Part shown: piece by piece, positions 15,571 through 30,280 of the stretch
How the letters are laid out: each line of letters opens with the position of its first letter
Position numbering within the stretch: position 1 is the first letter of the stretch
NCBI GenBank assembly: GCA_902610175.1
Contig: CACLUR010000003.1
Span: forward strand, 1 to 64,000
DNA from: an uncultured Alphaproteobacteria bacterium
GTDB lineage: Bacteria; Pseudomonadota; Alphaproteobacteria; HIMB59
Length of the DNA: 64,000 nucleotides
Direction of reading: 5' to 3'
Notes under the pieces: model-generated
The model's database searches: none
Seen by the model: the letters and a program-made list of their open reading frames with translations, nothing else
Told to the model about the DNA's origin: nothing
Translations under genes and position numbers: made by a program

Positions 15571-16296
15571 CTAATTATTAATTATTTTAACGAAGTTTTT
15601 ATACATTTGGTTGCACTGCATCATCATAGTATCAATTTCTTTAGCTACCATATCTTTCATTTGAGGTAAGGCATCGGCTCCAAGAGATTTTTCGAGAGCA
15701 TTTTTATATTCAGGAACTTGAGCCCAATCATCAACAGTAGTTTTTCGAATTTCTAAATGAAATTGAATTCCATAGGCATACTTGTCAAAACCAAATATTT
15801 GATATTTTGTTGAGGGTGAAGTGCCTATAACTCTTACTTTAGAATTAGTCTCCAAACCTACCACTTCATACGAATGCCATTGCAATGCTTTTATTTTATT
15901 TGGAAGAAAATCAAAAATATGATCTGTTTTGGCATCTGCTTCAATGTTAATATCCAATAAGCCAATTTCAGGCGGTTTAGACTCAACTACCTTTCCTCCC
16001 AATACCTCACCTAATAGCTGACATCCTAAGCAAAACCCTAAAAAAGGTTTCTTAAGGTTTAAAACATATTCACCTATTGCTTTTTTTTCAGCCACTAACC
16101 ATGGATATTGATCCTCCATAAATGTATCCATTGGGCCACCCATACAAAGCATAGCGTCAAATTCATCTAAATTATTTGGAATACTATCGCCCTCATCCAA
16201 TTGGATAGTTGTTATACTATGACCATCTTCTATAAGAAAATCTTTAAACGTTCCCGGATCCTCAATTGAAATATGTTGCAGAGATATAAATTTCAT
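15571..16296 (-). CDS. Class I glutamine amidotransferase-like protein
   Basis: 241 residues. The nucleophile elbow is GFCLGCQLLGE (Cys near residue 93) and the His-x-Glu pair is in IQFHLEIRK, so the triad is complete. The early MLCMGGPMDTFMEDQYPWL matches stand-alone GATases of the GMP-synthase-like group, some of which act as gamma-glutamyl hydrolases or transferases in polyamine or amine metabolism. No synthase partner is adjacent. It is probably transcribed separately from the MBL gene 22 bases downstream, though read-through is possible. Confidence 0.85.
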   Translation of the reverse strand: MKFISLQHISIEDPGTFKDFLIEDGHSITTIQLDEGDSIPNNLDEFDAMLCMGGPMDTFMEDQYPWLVAEKKAIGEYVLNLKKPFLGFCLGCQLLGEVLGGKVVESKPPEIGLLDINIEADAKTDHIFDFLPNKIKALQWHSYEVVGLETNSKVRVIGTSPSTKYQIFGFDKYAYGIQFHLEIRKTTVDDWAQVPEYKNALEKSLGADALPQMKDMVAKEIDTMMMQCNQMYKNFVKIINN

Positions 16297-16349
16297 TAAA
16301 TTAAATTAATTTGAACTCAGTAAAGGGCACGTCTTGTAAAGCGCTAAAC

Positions 16350-16514
16350 TTAATCGTCGCCGCCGCCGGTAACTGTATCTTTAACTTTGTTGTAACCTTT
16401 AGATACGGCACCCGCTACAGTATCGTAAGCATCATTAGCTTTTTCGCTTACAGATGCGCAACTAGTGATTAAAAAAAATGAGGAAAGAATAATTAATATT
16501 ATTTTTTTTGACAT
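16350..16514 (-). CDS. Small entericidin-like lipoprotein
   Basis: 54 residues from ATG at 16514 to TAA at 16350. A hydrophobic leader (KKIILIILSSFFL) runs to a lipobox ITSC, so the mature protein would be a lipid-anchored peptide of about 36 residues. The tail is small and amphipathic (SEKANDAYDTVAGAVSKGYN, then a Gly/Asp end). It resembles entericidin-like lipoproteins common in proteobacteria. The final GGGDD codons are unusually GC-rich for this genome. Confidence 0.8.
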   Translation of the reverse strand: MSKKIILIILSSFFLITSCASVSEKANDAYDTVAGAVSKGYNKVKDTVTGGGDD

Positions 16515-16603
16515 TATTGGATTATCAGAAATCTTACAAAAATGTCAATTTATTTAAATGATAATCTAAAATATATTTCATAAAGGATGATAAGATTTTT
16601 ATA

Positions 16604-17443
16604 ATGATAGAAATTTCTTTAAATGAGGGTCAAAAAAAAGATTTTCAAAAAAATGGTTTTTTGATTTTTGAGAGTTTTCTCGATCCCACCCATTTTGAGC
16701 GATTAAAGGAGAGATTTAAGAAATTATTTAATGGAAACTTTGAAACAGGTATTGAGCCTGACGAGTGGAATTGGAAGTTTGAAAGTGGACCGAAAGATGT
16801 TACTAGACAAATTTGTAACGCTTGGAAATCAGATAATTCTATCAAGGAAATAGTTTGCAATGAATTTTTAGGAAAAGCTTGTGCTGAACTAATGGGCTGG
16901 AGTGGATCAAGACTTTTACAAGATAATGTTTTATGGAAACCACCTGGTGGTAAAACTTTAGCTTATCATCAAGATGCTGCGTACGATGATTGGATTGTAC
17001 CGCAGACTATGATGACATGTTGGATGCCTATCGATAACGTCGATAAAGAAAAAGGGACACTTGAATATGTAAAAGGATCACATCTTTGGGGATTAAGCCC
17101 TCCTAAGGGACAATTTCATTCTCCTAAAGATTATAAAAAAGAGTTAAATGAATATGCTTCAAAATTAAATAAAGAAATTCAAATTCAATATGTTGAAGTT
17201 CCAGCAGGTGGAGTAGCATTTCATCATGGATACACTTGGCATGGATCAGGTATTAATAATACAAATAGTAATAGAAGAGCAATAGTTGCTCATTGTGTTC
17301 CCTCCGACTCAAAGTTTCATCCTACAAACACAGGAGGTACCGCGAGAATTTATAAAAAATATAAAAAATTAGAAACAGATGAGTTAGACGAAAGTTTTTT
17401 TCCAATTATTTGGACTAAGGGAGGATATAGAACAAATGTTTGA
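16604..17443 (+). CDS. Phytanoyl-CoA dioxygenase (PhyH) family protein
   Basis: 279 residues. Iron/2-oxoglutarate-dependent oxygenase fold: the HxD pair is in LAYHQDAAYDDW, the distal iron histidine in FHHGYTWHGSG, and the 2-oxoglutarate arginine in NRRAIVAHCV. PhyH proteins hydroxylate varied small molecules in marine bacteria, including alkyl-CoA, ectoine and phosphonates; the substrate cannot be inferred here. It overlaps the DUF1192 gene by 8 bases, with no pathway genes alongside. Confidence 0.9.
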   Translation: MIEISLNEGQKKDFQKNGFLIFESFLDPTHFERLKERFKKLFNGNFETGIEPDEWNWKFESGPKDVTRQICNAWKSDNSIKEIVCNEFLGKACAELMGWSGSRLLQDNVLWKPPGGKTLAYHQDAAYDDWIVPQTMMTCWMPIDNVDKEKGTLEYVKGSHLWGLSPPKGQFHSPKDYKKELNEYASKLNKEIQIQYVEVPAGGVAFHHGYTWHGSGINNTNSNRRAIVAHCVPSDSKFHPTNTGGTARIYKKYKKLETDELDESFFPIIWTKGGYRTNV

Positions 17444-17612
17444 TGAAGAAGAGCCAAAAAAAACAAAACCAATCGATTTAGATGATTTGAGTGTTGAAGA
17501 AATTGAGGAGATGATTGGCAATCATAAATTAGAAATCAAAAACCTAGAGATTTTACTGAAAAAGAAAAAAGACAAACTCAAATTAGCCGATCAATTTTTT
17601 AAAAAGAATTAA
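17436..17612 (+). CDS. DUF1192 family small protein
   Basis: 58 residues, MFDEEEPKKTKPIDLDDLSV and onward. It is the standard N-terminus of DUF1192 (Asp/Glu-rich start, Lys-Pro, then LSVEEIEEMI), followed by a helix of repeated E-I-K-L heptads and ending ADQFFKKN. The family is nearly confined to Alphaproteobacteria, so this is good evidence for the class of the host. It overlaps the PhyH stop by 8 bases and the convergent DUF1330 gene by 4. Confidence 0.88.
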   Translation: MFDEEEPKKTKPIDLDDLSVEEIEEMIGNHKLEIKNLEILLKKKKDKLKLADQFFKKN

Positions 17613-17899
17613 TATCCCTCTATTAATATGAGGTCACTTTTTGTACTATTTTGCCTAATTTTCATAGCCTCTGAGTACTCAACAGACTCATAACATTTTT
17701 TAGCACTTTCAAAGCTTTCAAACTCTACTACTGTAGTTCTATCTACAGGCCATTCCCCTTCAAAAATTTCAGTTTTTCCACCTCTAATTATGTATTTACC
17801 CCCATATTTTTTCATCACTTCAGTTGATAAAGGAGGATATTTTTGAAATAATTCAGAATTGTGAATTGAAACTCTCACAATGATGTATCCTTTTTTCAT
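17609..17899 (-). CDS. DUF1330 family protein
   Basis: 96 residues, the full length of this ferredoxin-like dimeric alpha-beta-barrel family. The typical pieces are GYIIVRVSIHNSELFQKYPP, YGGKYIIRGG, the GEWPVDRTTVVEF strand and the SAKKCYESVEY helix. Family members are small stand-alone enzymes or binding proteins of unknown reaction. It converges with the DUF1192 gene; its upstream region to 18109 contains the DnaA-box-like sites. Confidence 0.9.
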   Translation of the reverse strand: MKKGYIIVRVSIHNSELFQKYPPLSTEVMKKYGGKYIIRGGKTEIFEGEWPVDRTTVVEFESFESAKKCYESVEYSEAMKIRQNSTKSDLILIEGY

Positions 17900-17931
17900 A
17901 ACAAAGGGTAAATTAATACTTTTAAACAGAG

Positions 17932-18116
17932 TTATCCACAGTTATTCATTATACATCTAGTTTATTGGTTGAATGATGATGACACATTTCAAATTAATTA
18001 AAAAAAAAACCATGTTTATCAAGTTTTTTTTGTAGTTTGTTCTTTTGTTTTAAATCTAATCAAATTGTTTGTACAACTTTTGTGAAAATACATTAATGTT
18101 TTAAAAGTTATGCACA
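17932..18116 (+). promoter_or_regulatory. AT-rich intergenic region with two DnaA-box-like 9-mers
   Basis: TTATCCACA at 17932-17940 and TTATGCACA at 18108-18116 both fit the DnaA box TTATNCACA and lie in the same orientation. Between them are about 165 very AT-rich bases without a gene. The neighbours (DUF1330, DUF2141, cys genes) are not the usual origin neighbours, so this may be a minor DnaA-binding region or coincidence. The second 9-mer spans the ATG of the 18110 gene. Confidence 0.35.
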
Positions 18117-18550
18117 GCTATTTGGCTAGTATTAAATTGATCATTTATTTCCTGATTTTTCAGGCTTTTTTTGTAATAAAAACTTCATATTCAGATCATC
18201 TCACAGCAAAAATCACAGGTTTTGTTGATGCTTCAAGCCCAATTCACGTTCTGGGGTATGATAGGAAATATTATTTCGAGGAAAATTCCGCACCTCTTTT
18301 TATTGTTGTAGAACAGGATATAAACAAATTTAATAATGTTAATTTAAAAGCTTTCCCACATATTAGTATAGGCCTGTTTGCCTTTCAAGATACTGATGGA
18401 AATGGAGAATTTTCAAGAGATTTTAAAGGTCAACCTCTAGAACCATTCGGGTTTTCATTAAACCCTAATTTAAATTTTGAAGATGTTGTTTTTGAAAATA
18501 TAGTTTTTGATATGACTAAATTTCAACAATTGGAAATTCGACTTAAGTAA
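18110..18550 (+). CDS. DUF2141 family exported protein
   Basis: 146 residues with an N-terminal signal ([20 protein letters not shown], ending near KTSYSD). The body includes [20 protein letters not shown] and EPFGFS, close to the DHNGNGKLDTNFLGIPKEPYGFS pattern that defines DUF2141, a transthyretin-like periplasmic domain of unknown role. It converges on cysNC with an 8-base overlap. Its ATG sits inside a DnaA-box-like 9-mer. Confidence 0.82.
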   Translation: MHSYLASIKLIIYFLIFQAFFVIKTSYSDHLTAKITGFVDASSPIHVLGYDRKYYFEENSAPLFIVVEQDINKFNNVNLKAFPHISIGLFAFQDTDGNGEFSRDFKGQPLEPFGFSLNPNLNFEDVVFENIVFDMTKFQQLEIRLK

Positions 18551-20408
18551 TAATATTCAATATTTTTTTTACAGCCTTACTTAAAGAAACTTTAGAGGTA
18601 TCAATTTCCAGTTCAGGATTTATAGGTTTTTCATAGATACTGTCTATCCCTGTGAAGTTTGGTATTTTACCCTGTCTTGCCTTTTTATATAAACCTTTAG
18701 GATCTCTTTTTTCAGCAACTTTTAAAGGAGTTGAAATATAAATTTCTTTAAAATCATTCTTTTCAAAAAGTGATCGAGCCATTTCTCTTTCTAATCTAAA
18801 TGGTGATATAAAAGCAGTGATCACAATTAGTCCAGCGTCACACATAAGTTTTGCCACCTCTGCAACTCGCCTTATATTTTCAACTCTATCTTTGTCTGTA
18901 AAACCTAAATCTTTATTTAATCCGTGTCTGATATTGTCTCCATCAAGAATGTATGTTTTTTTACCTTGAGAGTATAATATTTTTTCTAGTTCATTAGCTA
19001 TTGTTGATTTTCCTGAACCCGAGAGGCCAGTCATCCACAGCACTTGACCTTTATGACCATTAATATTCTCTCTTAAATTCTTATTGATGGTTAAGTTTTG
19101 AAGTTGAATATTTTGTGATCTGCGAAGAGAAAAGTTTATCATTCCCATTCCAATAGTTTGATTATTAATTGGATCAATAATTATTAAAGATCCCAAAATT
19201 TTATTTTCTTTAAAAGTCGAAAAGGGAACAGCTTTACTAAATGAGATAGAAATTTCTGCAACATCATTGAGTTTAAGTTCATTTCCAGCAGCAAATTCTA
19301 GCGTATTCACATCATATATTTTTTTTATGTTCATAATTTTAATACTGGTTGCGATATTATGAATTTTTGCTAAATAAGTTCTTCCAGTAAAACCCTTATC
19401 CTCTGACATCCAAATAACATTCATGTTAAATTGGTCAGCCATATCAACTGTGGAGTTTTTTGAGCAGAGAATATCGCCCCTAGAGGTATCTATCTCTTTG
19501 TCTATGGTAAGTGTAATACTTTGCTTTAAATTAGCTGTTTTAAGTGGTCTTTCACCCACAAAAATATCTTTTACTTTTACTCTTTGATTCGACGGAAGAG
19601 AAATTAACTCATCACCCTTTCTAATTTTTCCCTCAGCGATGGTTCCTGAATATCCTCTGAAATTTAAATTAGGTCTATTGACACTTTGAACAGGAAGTAC
19701 AAAACTGTCTGAGCTTTGTATTTTAGTTTTAGTAGTTTCTAAATAGTCAAATAGGGTTTTATCATTGTACCATTTCATGTATTTAGATTTTTTGTAAATA
19801 TTATCTCCCTTAAGTGCTGATATAGGAATACTTTGAATATTTTCAAAATTTAATTTTTTGGAGAATAATTTGTATTCAGAGCTTATTTTTTCGTAAATAT
19901 TTTTATCATAGTTAACTAAATCCATTTTATTAATTGCCAAGACAATATTTTTAATTCCAAGAAGAGATACAATAAAAGAATGTCTCTTAGTTTGTGTAAG
20001 TATGCCATTACGGGCATCAACAAGTAAGATAGCTAACTCAGCTGTTGAGGCCCCAGTCGCCATATTTCTGGTATATTGCTCGTGACCCGGTGTATCTGCT
20101 ACAATAAACTTTCTTTTGCTACTTGAAAAAAATCGATATGCAACATCTATAGTAATAGCTTGTTCTCTCTCAGCTGATAAACCATCGACCAGTAATGCAA
20201 AATCTATATTCTCACCTTGTGTTCCATATTTTTTTGAGTCGTTTTTTAGGGAATCAACTTGATCATCAAATATCATTTGAGATTCATAAAGCATCCTCCC
20301 AATTAATGTACTTTTACCATCATCAACAGATCCACAAGTGATAAACCTTAATAGATTAAGGGAAGCTTGACTTTTTAAGTATCTGCTAATTGTACCGGCT
20401 TTATACAT
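18543..20408 (-). CDS. cysNC: Bifunctional sulfate adenylyltransferase large subunit / adenylylsulfate kinase
   Basis: 621 residues. The N-terminal ~430 are the CysN GTPase: [14 protein letters not shown] near residue 26, [15 protein letters not shown] and NKMD. The C-terminal ~175 are APS kinase with its own P-loop [34 protein letters not shown] and the [13 protein letters not shown] motif. With CysD it makes APS from sulfate, then PAPS, so the PAPS route or sulfation is served. It starts one base after cysD, which precedes it in the operon. Confidence 0.96.
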   Translation of the reverse strand: MYKAGTISRYLKSQASLNLLRFITCGSVDDGKSTLIGRMLYESQMIFDDQVDSLKNDSKKYGTQGENIDFALLVDGLSAEREQAITIDVAYRFFSSSKRKFIVADTPGHEQYTRNMATGASTAELAILLVDARNGILTQTKRHSFIVSLLGIKNIVLAINKMDLVNYDKNIYEKISSEYKLFSKKLNFENIQSIPISALKGDNIYKKSKYMKWYNDKTLFDYLETTKTKIQSSDSFVLPVQSVNRPNLNFRGYSGTIAEGKIRKGDELISLPSNQRVKVKDIFVGERPLKTANLKQSITLTIDKEIDTSRGDILCSKNSTVDMADQFNMNVIWMSEDKGFTGRTYLAKIHNIATSIKIMNIKKIYDVNTLEFAAGNELKLNDVAEISISFSKAVPFSTFKENKILGSLIIIDPINNQTIGMGMINFSLRRSQNIQLQNLTINKNLRENINGHKGQVLWMTGLSGSGKSTIANELEKILYSQGKKTYILDGDNIRHGLNKDLGFTDKDRVENIRRVAEVAKLMCDAGLIVITAFISPFRLEREMARSLFEKNDFKEIYISTPLKVAEKRDPKGLYKKARQGKIPNFTGIDSIYEKPINPELEIDTSKVSLSKAVKKILNIIT

Positions 20409-21881
20409 TTAAAAATAACCATCAATTTTTTTGATTTCCATTGAGCTACTTGAATCTGTATCAATAGCTCTTCCTTGTCTTTCGGATGTTTTAGATTGAA
20501 GAAGTTCAAGAACAATGTCTTCAAGTGAATTTGCATTTGATTCAATAGCACCAGTTAAGGGATAACAGCCAAGTGTTCTGAACCTAATACTTTTTAATTC
20601 AATTTTCTCTTTAGATTGAATATTAAATCGATCATCATCGACCATAATAATCATTCCATCTCTCACGACTACAGGTCTAATCTTTGCAAAATATAAGGGA
20701 ACTATTGGTATTTGTTCTTGGTAGATATATTGCCAAATATCTAATTCTGTCCAATTAGATAAGGGAAAAACCCTTGTGCTTTCACCCTTATTGACTTTAG
20801 AGTTATATAAAGACCAAAGCTCTGGACGCTGATTTTTGGGATCCCATTGATGAGAGGGGTTTCGGAATGAAATAACTCTTTCTTTTGCTCTTGATTTCTC
20901 CTCATCTCTTCTTGCTCCACCAAAAGCAGCATCGTATTTATACTTGTCCAAGGCTTGTTTTAGACTTTGAGTTTTCATTATATCAGTGTGGAGAGCAGAG
21001 CCATGATCAAAGGGATTAATATTTGATTTAATACCATCAGGATTAATATGTGTTATTAGCTTCATACCACTATTTTTTTCCACCCAATTTCTAAATAAAT
21101 ACATTTCTCGGAACTTCCATCGAGTATCAACATGTAGAAGAGGAAATGGGGGAAGACTAGGGTAAAAAGCTTTTTGAGCAAGCCTTAACATCACTGAACT
21201 ATCTTTTCCTATTGAGTAAAGCATGACAGGATTTTTTGTTTCACTTACTACTTCTCTAATAATATGTATACTTTCCGCTTCTAGATCTGACAGATAACTG
21301 TTTGGAGGTAAATTAAATTTATTGAGTAGTTTCGTATCATTAATTTTGAGGTTATTTATATAAAATAAATATTCAGGAAAATGAATTGAGAATTTTAATT
21401 TATTATTAATTTGATTTTCGTCAATTTTTTGATCGAGAAAAATTTTAAGAAGATAAGTGTCTGGAAAAATAATAATATTTTTTTTTCTTAATTTTGAGAA
21501 ATATTTTAAACTCTCTGAAATATCTTTTATTTTATTTGATTTAACTTTGACCCATAGTCTTCCATTACGTCTATCATTTGCAAATAAAAATTTATTATTA
21601 TTTACCTCAACGTATTGGATAAACAAAATAAGTGATCTTTGTTTTTCAAATTTTTTTAAGGAGTCTTCATAAATCAATTTGTTTATATGGCCTGCATGTA
21701 TGTTTAAAAGGCTTTCTATATTTAAATTCTCTGGAAAAATTGATATTTTTTCCAACCACCTTTCATAAGATCTTTTTGTTTTAAATAATTTTTTACTAAA
21801 TAGGAATTTATAATGACTATCGCTATCCCAAGCAGGAAATTTTATTGATGGGTTAATTTTAAAAAATAAAGTATGATTCAT
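20409..21881 (-). CDS. cysD: Sulfate adenylyltransferase small subunit with ~196-residue N-terminal extension
   Basis: 490 residues, against about 300 for CysD. Residues ~197-490 are a complete CysD: PP-loop [10 protein letters not shown] near 222, [38 protein letters not shown] and [14 protein letters not shown], ending KIDGYF. Residues 1-196 match nothing I recognise: Lys/Phe/Asn-rich, mixed alpha/beta in appearance, no membrane segment. No Met occurs between Met1 and about residue 220, so ATG initiation at the canonical CysD start is impossible and the extension is probably translated. Operon with cysNC. Confidence 0.92.
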   Translation of the reverse strand: MNHTLFFKINPSIKFPAWDSDSHYKFLFSKKLFKTKRSYERWLEKISIFPENLNIESLLNIHAGHINKLIYEDSLKKFEKQRSLILFIQYVEVNNNKFLFANDRRNGRLWVKVKSNKIKDISESLKYFSKLRKKNIIIFPDTYLLKIFLDQKIDENQINNKLKFSIHFPEYLFYINNLKINDTKLLNKFNLPPNSYLSDLEAESIHIIREVVSETKNPVMLYSIGKDSSVMLRLAQKAFYPSLPPFPLLHVDTRWKFREMYLFRNWVEKNSGMKLITHINPDGIKSNINPFDHGSALHTDIMKTQSLKQALDKYKYDAAFGGARRDEEKSRAKERVISFRNPSHQWDPKNQRPELWSLYNSKVNKGESTRVFPLSNWTELDIWQYIYQEQIPIVPLYFAKIRPVVVRDGMIIMVDDDRFNIQSKEKIELKSIRFRTLGCYPLTGAIESNANSLEDIVLELLQSKTSERQGRAIDTDSSSSMEIKKIDGYF

Positions 21882-21963
21882 TATAATTGACTATTTGTCG
21901 TATTATTGGAAAAATACAAAAAATAATATAAATGTATATAAAAAAAAGTCAAAATTTAAAAAA

Positions 21964-22728
21964 ATGACAAATAATCACATAATACGACAATTTGAGTTTT
22001 TCAATGAAATCAGTGAAAATCTTGAGTTATGTTCTCAAAAAATTCTTAATATTTATGAGAACTATGATCAAAGTATTGAATATAAAAACGATAAAAGCCC
22101 ATTAACAGAAGCAGATTTAGCATCACATGAGCACATCTCTGATTTATTATCTTCTATCTCAGCTTTCCCCATAATTTCAGAGGAGGGTGAGCTAAAGTAT
22201 ACTGATGAGCCAAAATACTGGTTAGTTGATCCTTTGGATGGAACTAAAGAATTTATCGATAAGAATGGTGAATTTACAATTAATATTGCTTTGATTAATA
22301 ATAATTATCCCACCCAAGGGTTTGTTTACATTCCAAAAGACAATACATTATTTTTTGGGGGCCTTAACAAAGGTTCATACAAGTTATTAAATAACAATAT
22401 CAAATCTATTTCTGTGCAATCACCATCCGATAAATTAAAGATTGTTACGAGCAGAAGTCATCTCAATAGTGAGACTAAAACTTATTTATCTCAGTTTAAT
22501 AACTTTGATACTCTACAAGCCGGAAGTTCTTTAAAGTTTTGTATGATAGCAGAGGGTTTAGCAGATTTATATCCTAGGTTAGGACCTACTTCTGAATGGG
22601 ACACTGCAGCACCACAAGCAGTTGTAGAGGGAGCAGGTGGTACCGTAAAAGATTTAAAAGGTAATAGGTTGAAATATTCAAAGAAGAATATAATCAATCC
22701 TCATTTTATAGTTAGAGGTAAAATATAA
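21964..22728 (+). CDS. cysQ: 3'(2'),5'-bisphosphate nucleotidase CysQ
   Basis: 254 residues from the ATG at 21964; the frame opens earlier at a TTG (21895), giving a poor Lys/Asn leader, so the internal ATG is preferred. Inositol-monophosphatase fold: ISEEGE and the metal motif WLVDPLDGTKEFI, then a late SEWDTAAPQAVVEGAGG. CysQ degrades 3'-phosphoadenosine 5'-phosphate, the by-product of PAPS use. It diverges from cysD-cysNC, consistent with joint control of sulfate activation. Confidence 0.92.
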   Translation: MTNNHIIRQFEFFNEISENLELCSQKILNIYENYDQSIEYKNDKSPLTEADLASHEHISDLLSSISAFPIISEEGELKYTDEPKYWLVDPLDGTKEFIDKNGEFTINIALINNNYPTQGFVYIPKDNTLFFGGLNKGSYKLLNNNIKSISVQSPSDKLKIVTSRSHLNSETKTYLSQFNNFDTLQAGSSLKFCMIAEGLADLYPRLGPTSEWDTAAPQAVVEGAGGTVKDLKGNRLKYSKKNIINPHFIVRGKI

Positions 22729-22730
22729 AT

Positions 22731-23711
22731 TTATTTACTAGGATTTTTTTCTTTATAAGTTTTTTCTAAACTTATGTCATCAACTTCAGTATATATTTGA
22801 GTTGTAGATAACGAACTATGTCCTAATAATTCTTGAATTATTCTTAAATCCCCACCATTTTTTAATAGGTGAGTTGCAAAACTATGTCTTAATGAGTGAG
22901 GTGTTGCTGTTTTTGGTAGCCCCAAATTAACTCTGGCATTCTTCAAATCTCTTTGGAAAGCCGAGGCTTTAAGAGGATTACCTCTATCTCCCACAAATAT
23001 CGAAACATCGCTTGGTAAATCATATGGTATTTCTTTTAGATAATTTTCTAATGAGTTAGCTACAATATCAAGAACCGGCACTAATCTCTCTTTATTACCT
23101 TTGCCCACGATAGTAAGAGAATTTCTATCAATTAAATGGCTTTTAGTAATAGATAAGGCCTCATTTATTCGTAGCCCACATCCGTACAAAAGATAAAGCA
23201 AAGCTATATTTCTTTTTTGAACCCAGCTTTTTTTTGATATTTTTTTTAACTCTTCAATTAAAAGATCAATATCTCCCTCTGCTATGGGTTTAGGAAGGGA
23301 TCTTGGAATTTTTGGATTTTTTAATAATTGAACCTCACTATAAGCAACTTTATATAAATCATTATTAAGAGATGAATACTTAAAAAAATTTTTAATAGAA
23401 CTAATCGCTCTTCTCCTTGACCTTGCTGACAATGGTTTTTTATAAATATTTTTATATTTTCTATTCTCACTGAGATCTGCCAACCAAGCCCTAAATGTCT
23501 GCAAATTTAAACTTTTTAAATTTGATAAAGATACGGAATTTCCATTATAGAATTTAAAGAAAATTAAAAAATCACATACATCAAAGCAGTACGATCTATA
23601 TGTGTTTTCCGAGTGGCCTTTTATGTCTTTTAAATAAGTAGCCCATTTATCAAAGTCTTGTATTGAGGATTTATCTATTTTTAACTGTTCTAACAGTTCA
23701 ATAAAATTCAT
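22731..23711 (-). CDS. xerC: Tyrosine recombinase XerC
   Basis: 326 residues. Core site-specific recombinase for chromosome dimer resolution. A SAM-like N-terminal domain (TYRSYCFDVCDFLIFF) precedes the catalytic domain with Arg in GCGLRINEAL, HSLRHSFATHLL (His-Arg), the second His in LLGHSSLSTTQIY and the terminal Tyr. The divergent placement against priA is the usual alphaproteobacterial arrangement, which favours XerC over XerD or a phage integrase. It is intact, so it is unrelated to the island remnants at 5.9-7.4 kb. Confidence 0.92.
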   Translation of the reverse strand: MNFIELLEQLKIDKSSIQDFDKWATYLKDIKGHSENTYRSYCFDVCDFLIFFKFYNGNSVSLSNLKSLNLQTFRAWLADLSENRKYKNIYKKPLSARSRRRAISSIKNFFKYSSLNNDLYKVAYSEVQLLKNPKIPRSLPKPIAEGDIDLLIEELKKISKKSWVQKRNIALLYLLYGCGLRINEALSITKSHLIDRNSLTIVGKGNKERLVPVLDIVANSLENYLKEIPYDLPSDVSIFVGDRGNPLKASAFQRDLKNARVNLGLPKTATPHSLRHSFATHLLKNGGDLRIIQELLGHSSLSTTQIYTEVDDISLEKTYKEKNPSK

Positions 23712-23745
23712 TACATTATATTATAAATTAGAATCAAAATTTAAA

Positions 23746-25818
23746 ATGGATTATTACTACCAAGTTATGCCGATAGGGCAAATAAATGAGAGCCTCACAT
23801 ATAAACACTCACATTCTATTGAGATAGGCTCCATTGTTGAAATACCTTTAAGAAAAAGAAAATCAGCAGGAGTCATTATATCTCAAACAAACATTAAAGA
23901 TTTAAAATTTGATCTCAAAAAAGTACTTTCAATAAGTAATTATTATCAATTTGCTATTTGCACAGAAAACATTGATTTTTACAATTATGTGTCAATGCAT
24001 TGCTTCATAGATTTAGGTATGGTTTTTAAGATGGCAATACAACAATTTCCTAATACACAATTAAAAAATTATTATCTTTTTGAAAATAAAATTTATGAAA
24101 CTCAAAAAAATCTCATTGATAAATACAATCTATCAAAAAAAGATTGGCAGAAATTATTAGAAGAAAAAAAAATTTCCCAAACTTCAGATAGTTTTAATTT
24201 TGATGGCATGGCGCAAAATATTTCCTTAAACCCTGATCAAGAAAATATTTTTAAATCACTTCAAATAAATAAAAATAATGATTTTCAAGTTCACCTTATA
24301 GATGGTGTTACAGGTTCTGGTAAAACAGAGTTGTATTTAAAAGCTGTTGAGTCAAATTTAGTGAGAGGAAATCAATCTTTAATACTTTTACCAGAGATAG
24401 CTTTAACTGAAGAATGGTCTAGAAGATTTTTTAAATATTTTGGTTGTAGACCCTTTATTTGGCATTCAAAACAATCAAAAATTCAAAAAGCTAGAATAAT
24501 CAGATCTCTTTTATCCGGTGAACCATGTGTTTTAGTTGGAGCAAGGTCATCAGTTTTACTTCCTTTCAAGAATTTAAAATTAATTATATGCGATGAAGAG
24601 CACGACTCATCTTATAAACAAGAAGATGGCCCAAAATATCAAGCAAGAGATATGGCCATATATAAAGCAAAATGTTCAAAAGCTTTATGCCTTTTGATAA
24701 GTGCATCCCCATCATTAGAGAGCCTTCATAATTCTAATCAGAGAAAATTTCATATTCACCATCTTTCCAATCAATTTCATAAAACTCAGTTACCATCAGT
24801 TGAAATTGTTGACATGAGTCAATCAAAACCTAGCTCTAGGGCTTGGATATCAAAAAAAGTATTTGATGAAACAAATAAGATCTTAAAACAAAAAGGACAA
24901 GTTTTATTTTTTCTTAATAGACGCGGTTATGCTCCATCCAAAATATGTGTAAGTTGTCATACACCAATACAGTGTCAAAATTGTGCAGCAAATTTAGTTT
25001 ATCACAAAAAAATTGATAGACTCATTTGTCATCATTGTTCAAATTATTTTGAGCCTAACCAAATATGTAAGATGTGTTCATCTGAAAAATTTATATCGAT
25101 TGGTATAGGGTTAGAAAGACTTCAAGAGGAAGTTACACGCCTTTTTCCAGGATACTCAAATCAATTATTTTCGAGTGACACATTAAAATCAAAAAAAAAT
25201 AAAAAAGAAATCATTGAAAATATATTTAATTTAAAGACTAGTTTGTTGATTGGCTCACAAATAATTGGTAAGTCTTTTCATTTTCCAAATTTAAAATTAG
25301 TAAATATTATTGACGCTGACTCAAGTCTGTATAGTCCTGACTTCAGAGCTATGGAAAAAACATACCAGCTTTTGCAACAAGTAGCAGGGAGATCTGGTAG
25401 AGAGGGTAACAGGGGTAAGGTCTTAATTCAAACCTACAATCCTAAGCATTCGATATACAATTCACTTAAAAACCAAAGCAGAGAACAGTTTATAAAATTA
25501 GAACTTCAAAGAAGAGAAGAAAATAATCTTCCTCCATTTTACAAAATTGTTCAAATTCAATTAATCCACCCTAATGTCTCAGCTATAAGAGAGGCTTGCC
25601 AAGAAATTCTTGATATATCGAAAAAGAGTAGACTTGATATTTTAGGGCCTGTTCCCTCATTGATTCCATATAAAATGAAGCACTTTCATGAGAATTTTTA
25701 TTTTAAAGAGAGGACATATAAGGCTTTGAGAAAAAAAATAGATATCTTAATGTCAAAAATAGCCCCAAAATACAGGCGTTTTCTAAATATTGACATTGAT
25801 CCACTATCAATCGCTTGA
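23746..25818 (+). CDS. priA: Primosomal replication restart helicase PriA
   Basis: 690 residues. An N-terminal DNA-binding domain is followed by the helicase: Walker A GVTGSGKTELYL near residue 188, a DEEHD box, and the zinc-binding cysteine array (CVSCHTPIQCQNC, CHHCSNYFEPNQICKMC) inserted in the helicase C-half. Motifs V-VI include LLQQVAGRSGR. It restarts stalled forks by loading the primosome. It reads toward the atp operon, 65 bases upstream of atpH. Confidence 0.95.
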   Translation: MDYYYQVMPIGQINESLTYKHSHSIEIGSIVEIPLRKRKSAGVIISQTNIKDLKFDLKKVLSISNYYQFAICTENIDFYNYVSMHCFIDLGMVFKMAIQQFPNTQLKNYYLFENKIYETQKNLIDKYNLSKKDWQKLLEEKKISQTSDSFNFDGMAQNISLNPDQENIFKSLQINKNNDFQVHLIDGVTGSGKTELYLKAVESNLVRGNQSLILLPEIALTEEWSRRFFKYFGCRPFIWHSKQSKIQKARIIRSLLSGEPCVLVGARSSVLLPFKNLKLIICDEEHDSSYKQEDGPKYQARDMAIYKAKCSKALCLLISASPSLESLHNSNQRKFHIHHLSNQFHKTQLPSVEIVDMSQSKPSSRAWISKKVFDETNKILKQKGQVLFFLNRRGYAPSKICVSCHTPIQCQNCAANLVYHKKIDRLICHHCSNYFEPNQICKMCSSEKFISIGIGLERLQEEVTRLFPGYSNQLFSSDTLKSKKNKKEIIENIFNLKTSLLIGSQIIGKSFHFPNLKLVNIIDADSSLYSPDFRAMEKTYQLLQQVAGRSGREGNRGKVLIQTYNPKHSIYNSLKNQSREQFIKLELQRREENNLPPFYKIVQIQLIHPNVSAIREACQEILDISKKSRLDILGPVPSLIPYKMKHFHENFYFKERTYKALRKKIDILMSKIAPKYRRFLNIDIDPLSIA

Positions 25819-25883
25819 TGCGTCATTTGTATGATGCCGGTTGGCCTAGTGATGTGATAAAAAATTGAGGTTAACTTTACAAA

Positions 25884-30278
<4,395 letters not shown>

Positions 30279-30280
30279 TT

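Noticed and set aside
22731-23711. The XerC-like recombinase as the active integrase of the island
   Set aside because: It has the housekeeping XerC layout, sits divergent to priA as usual, and is 14 kb from the island with no attachment-like repeats.
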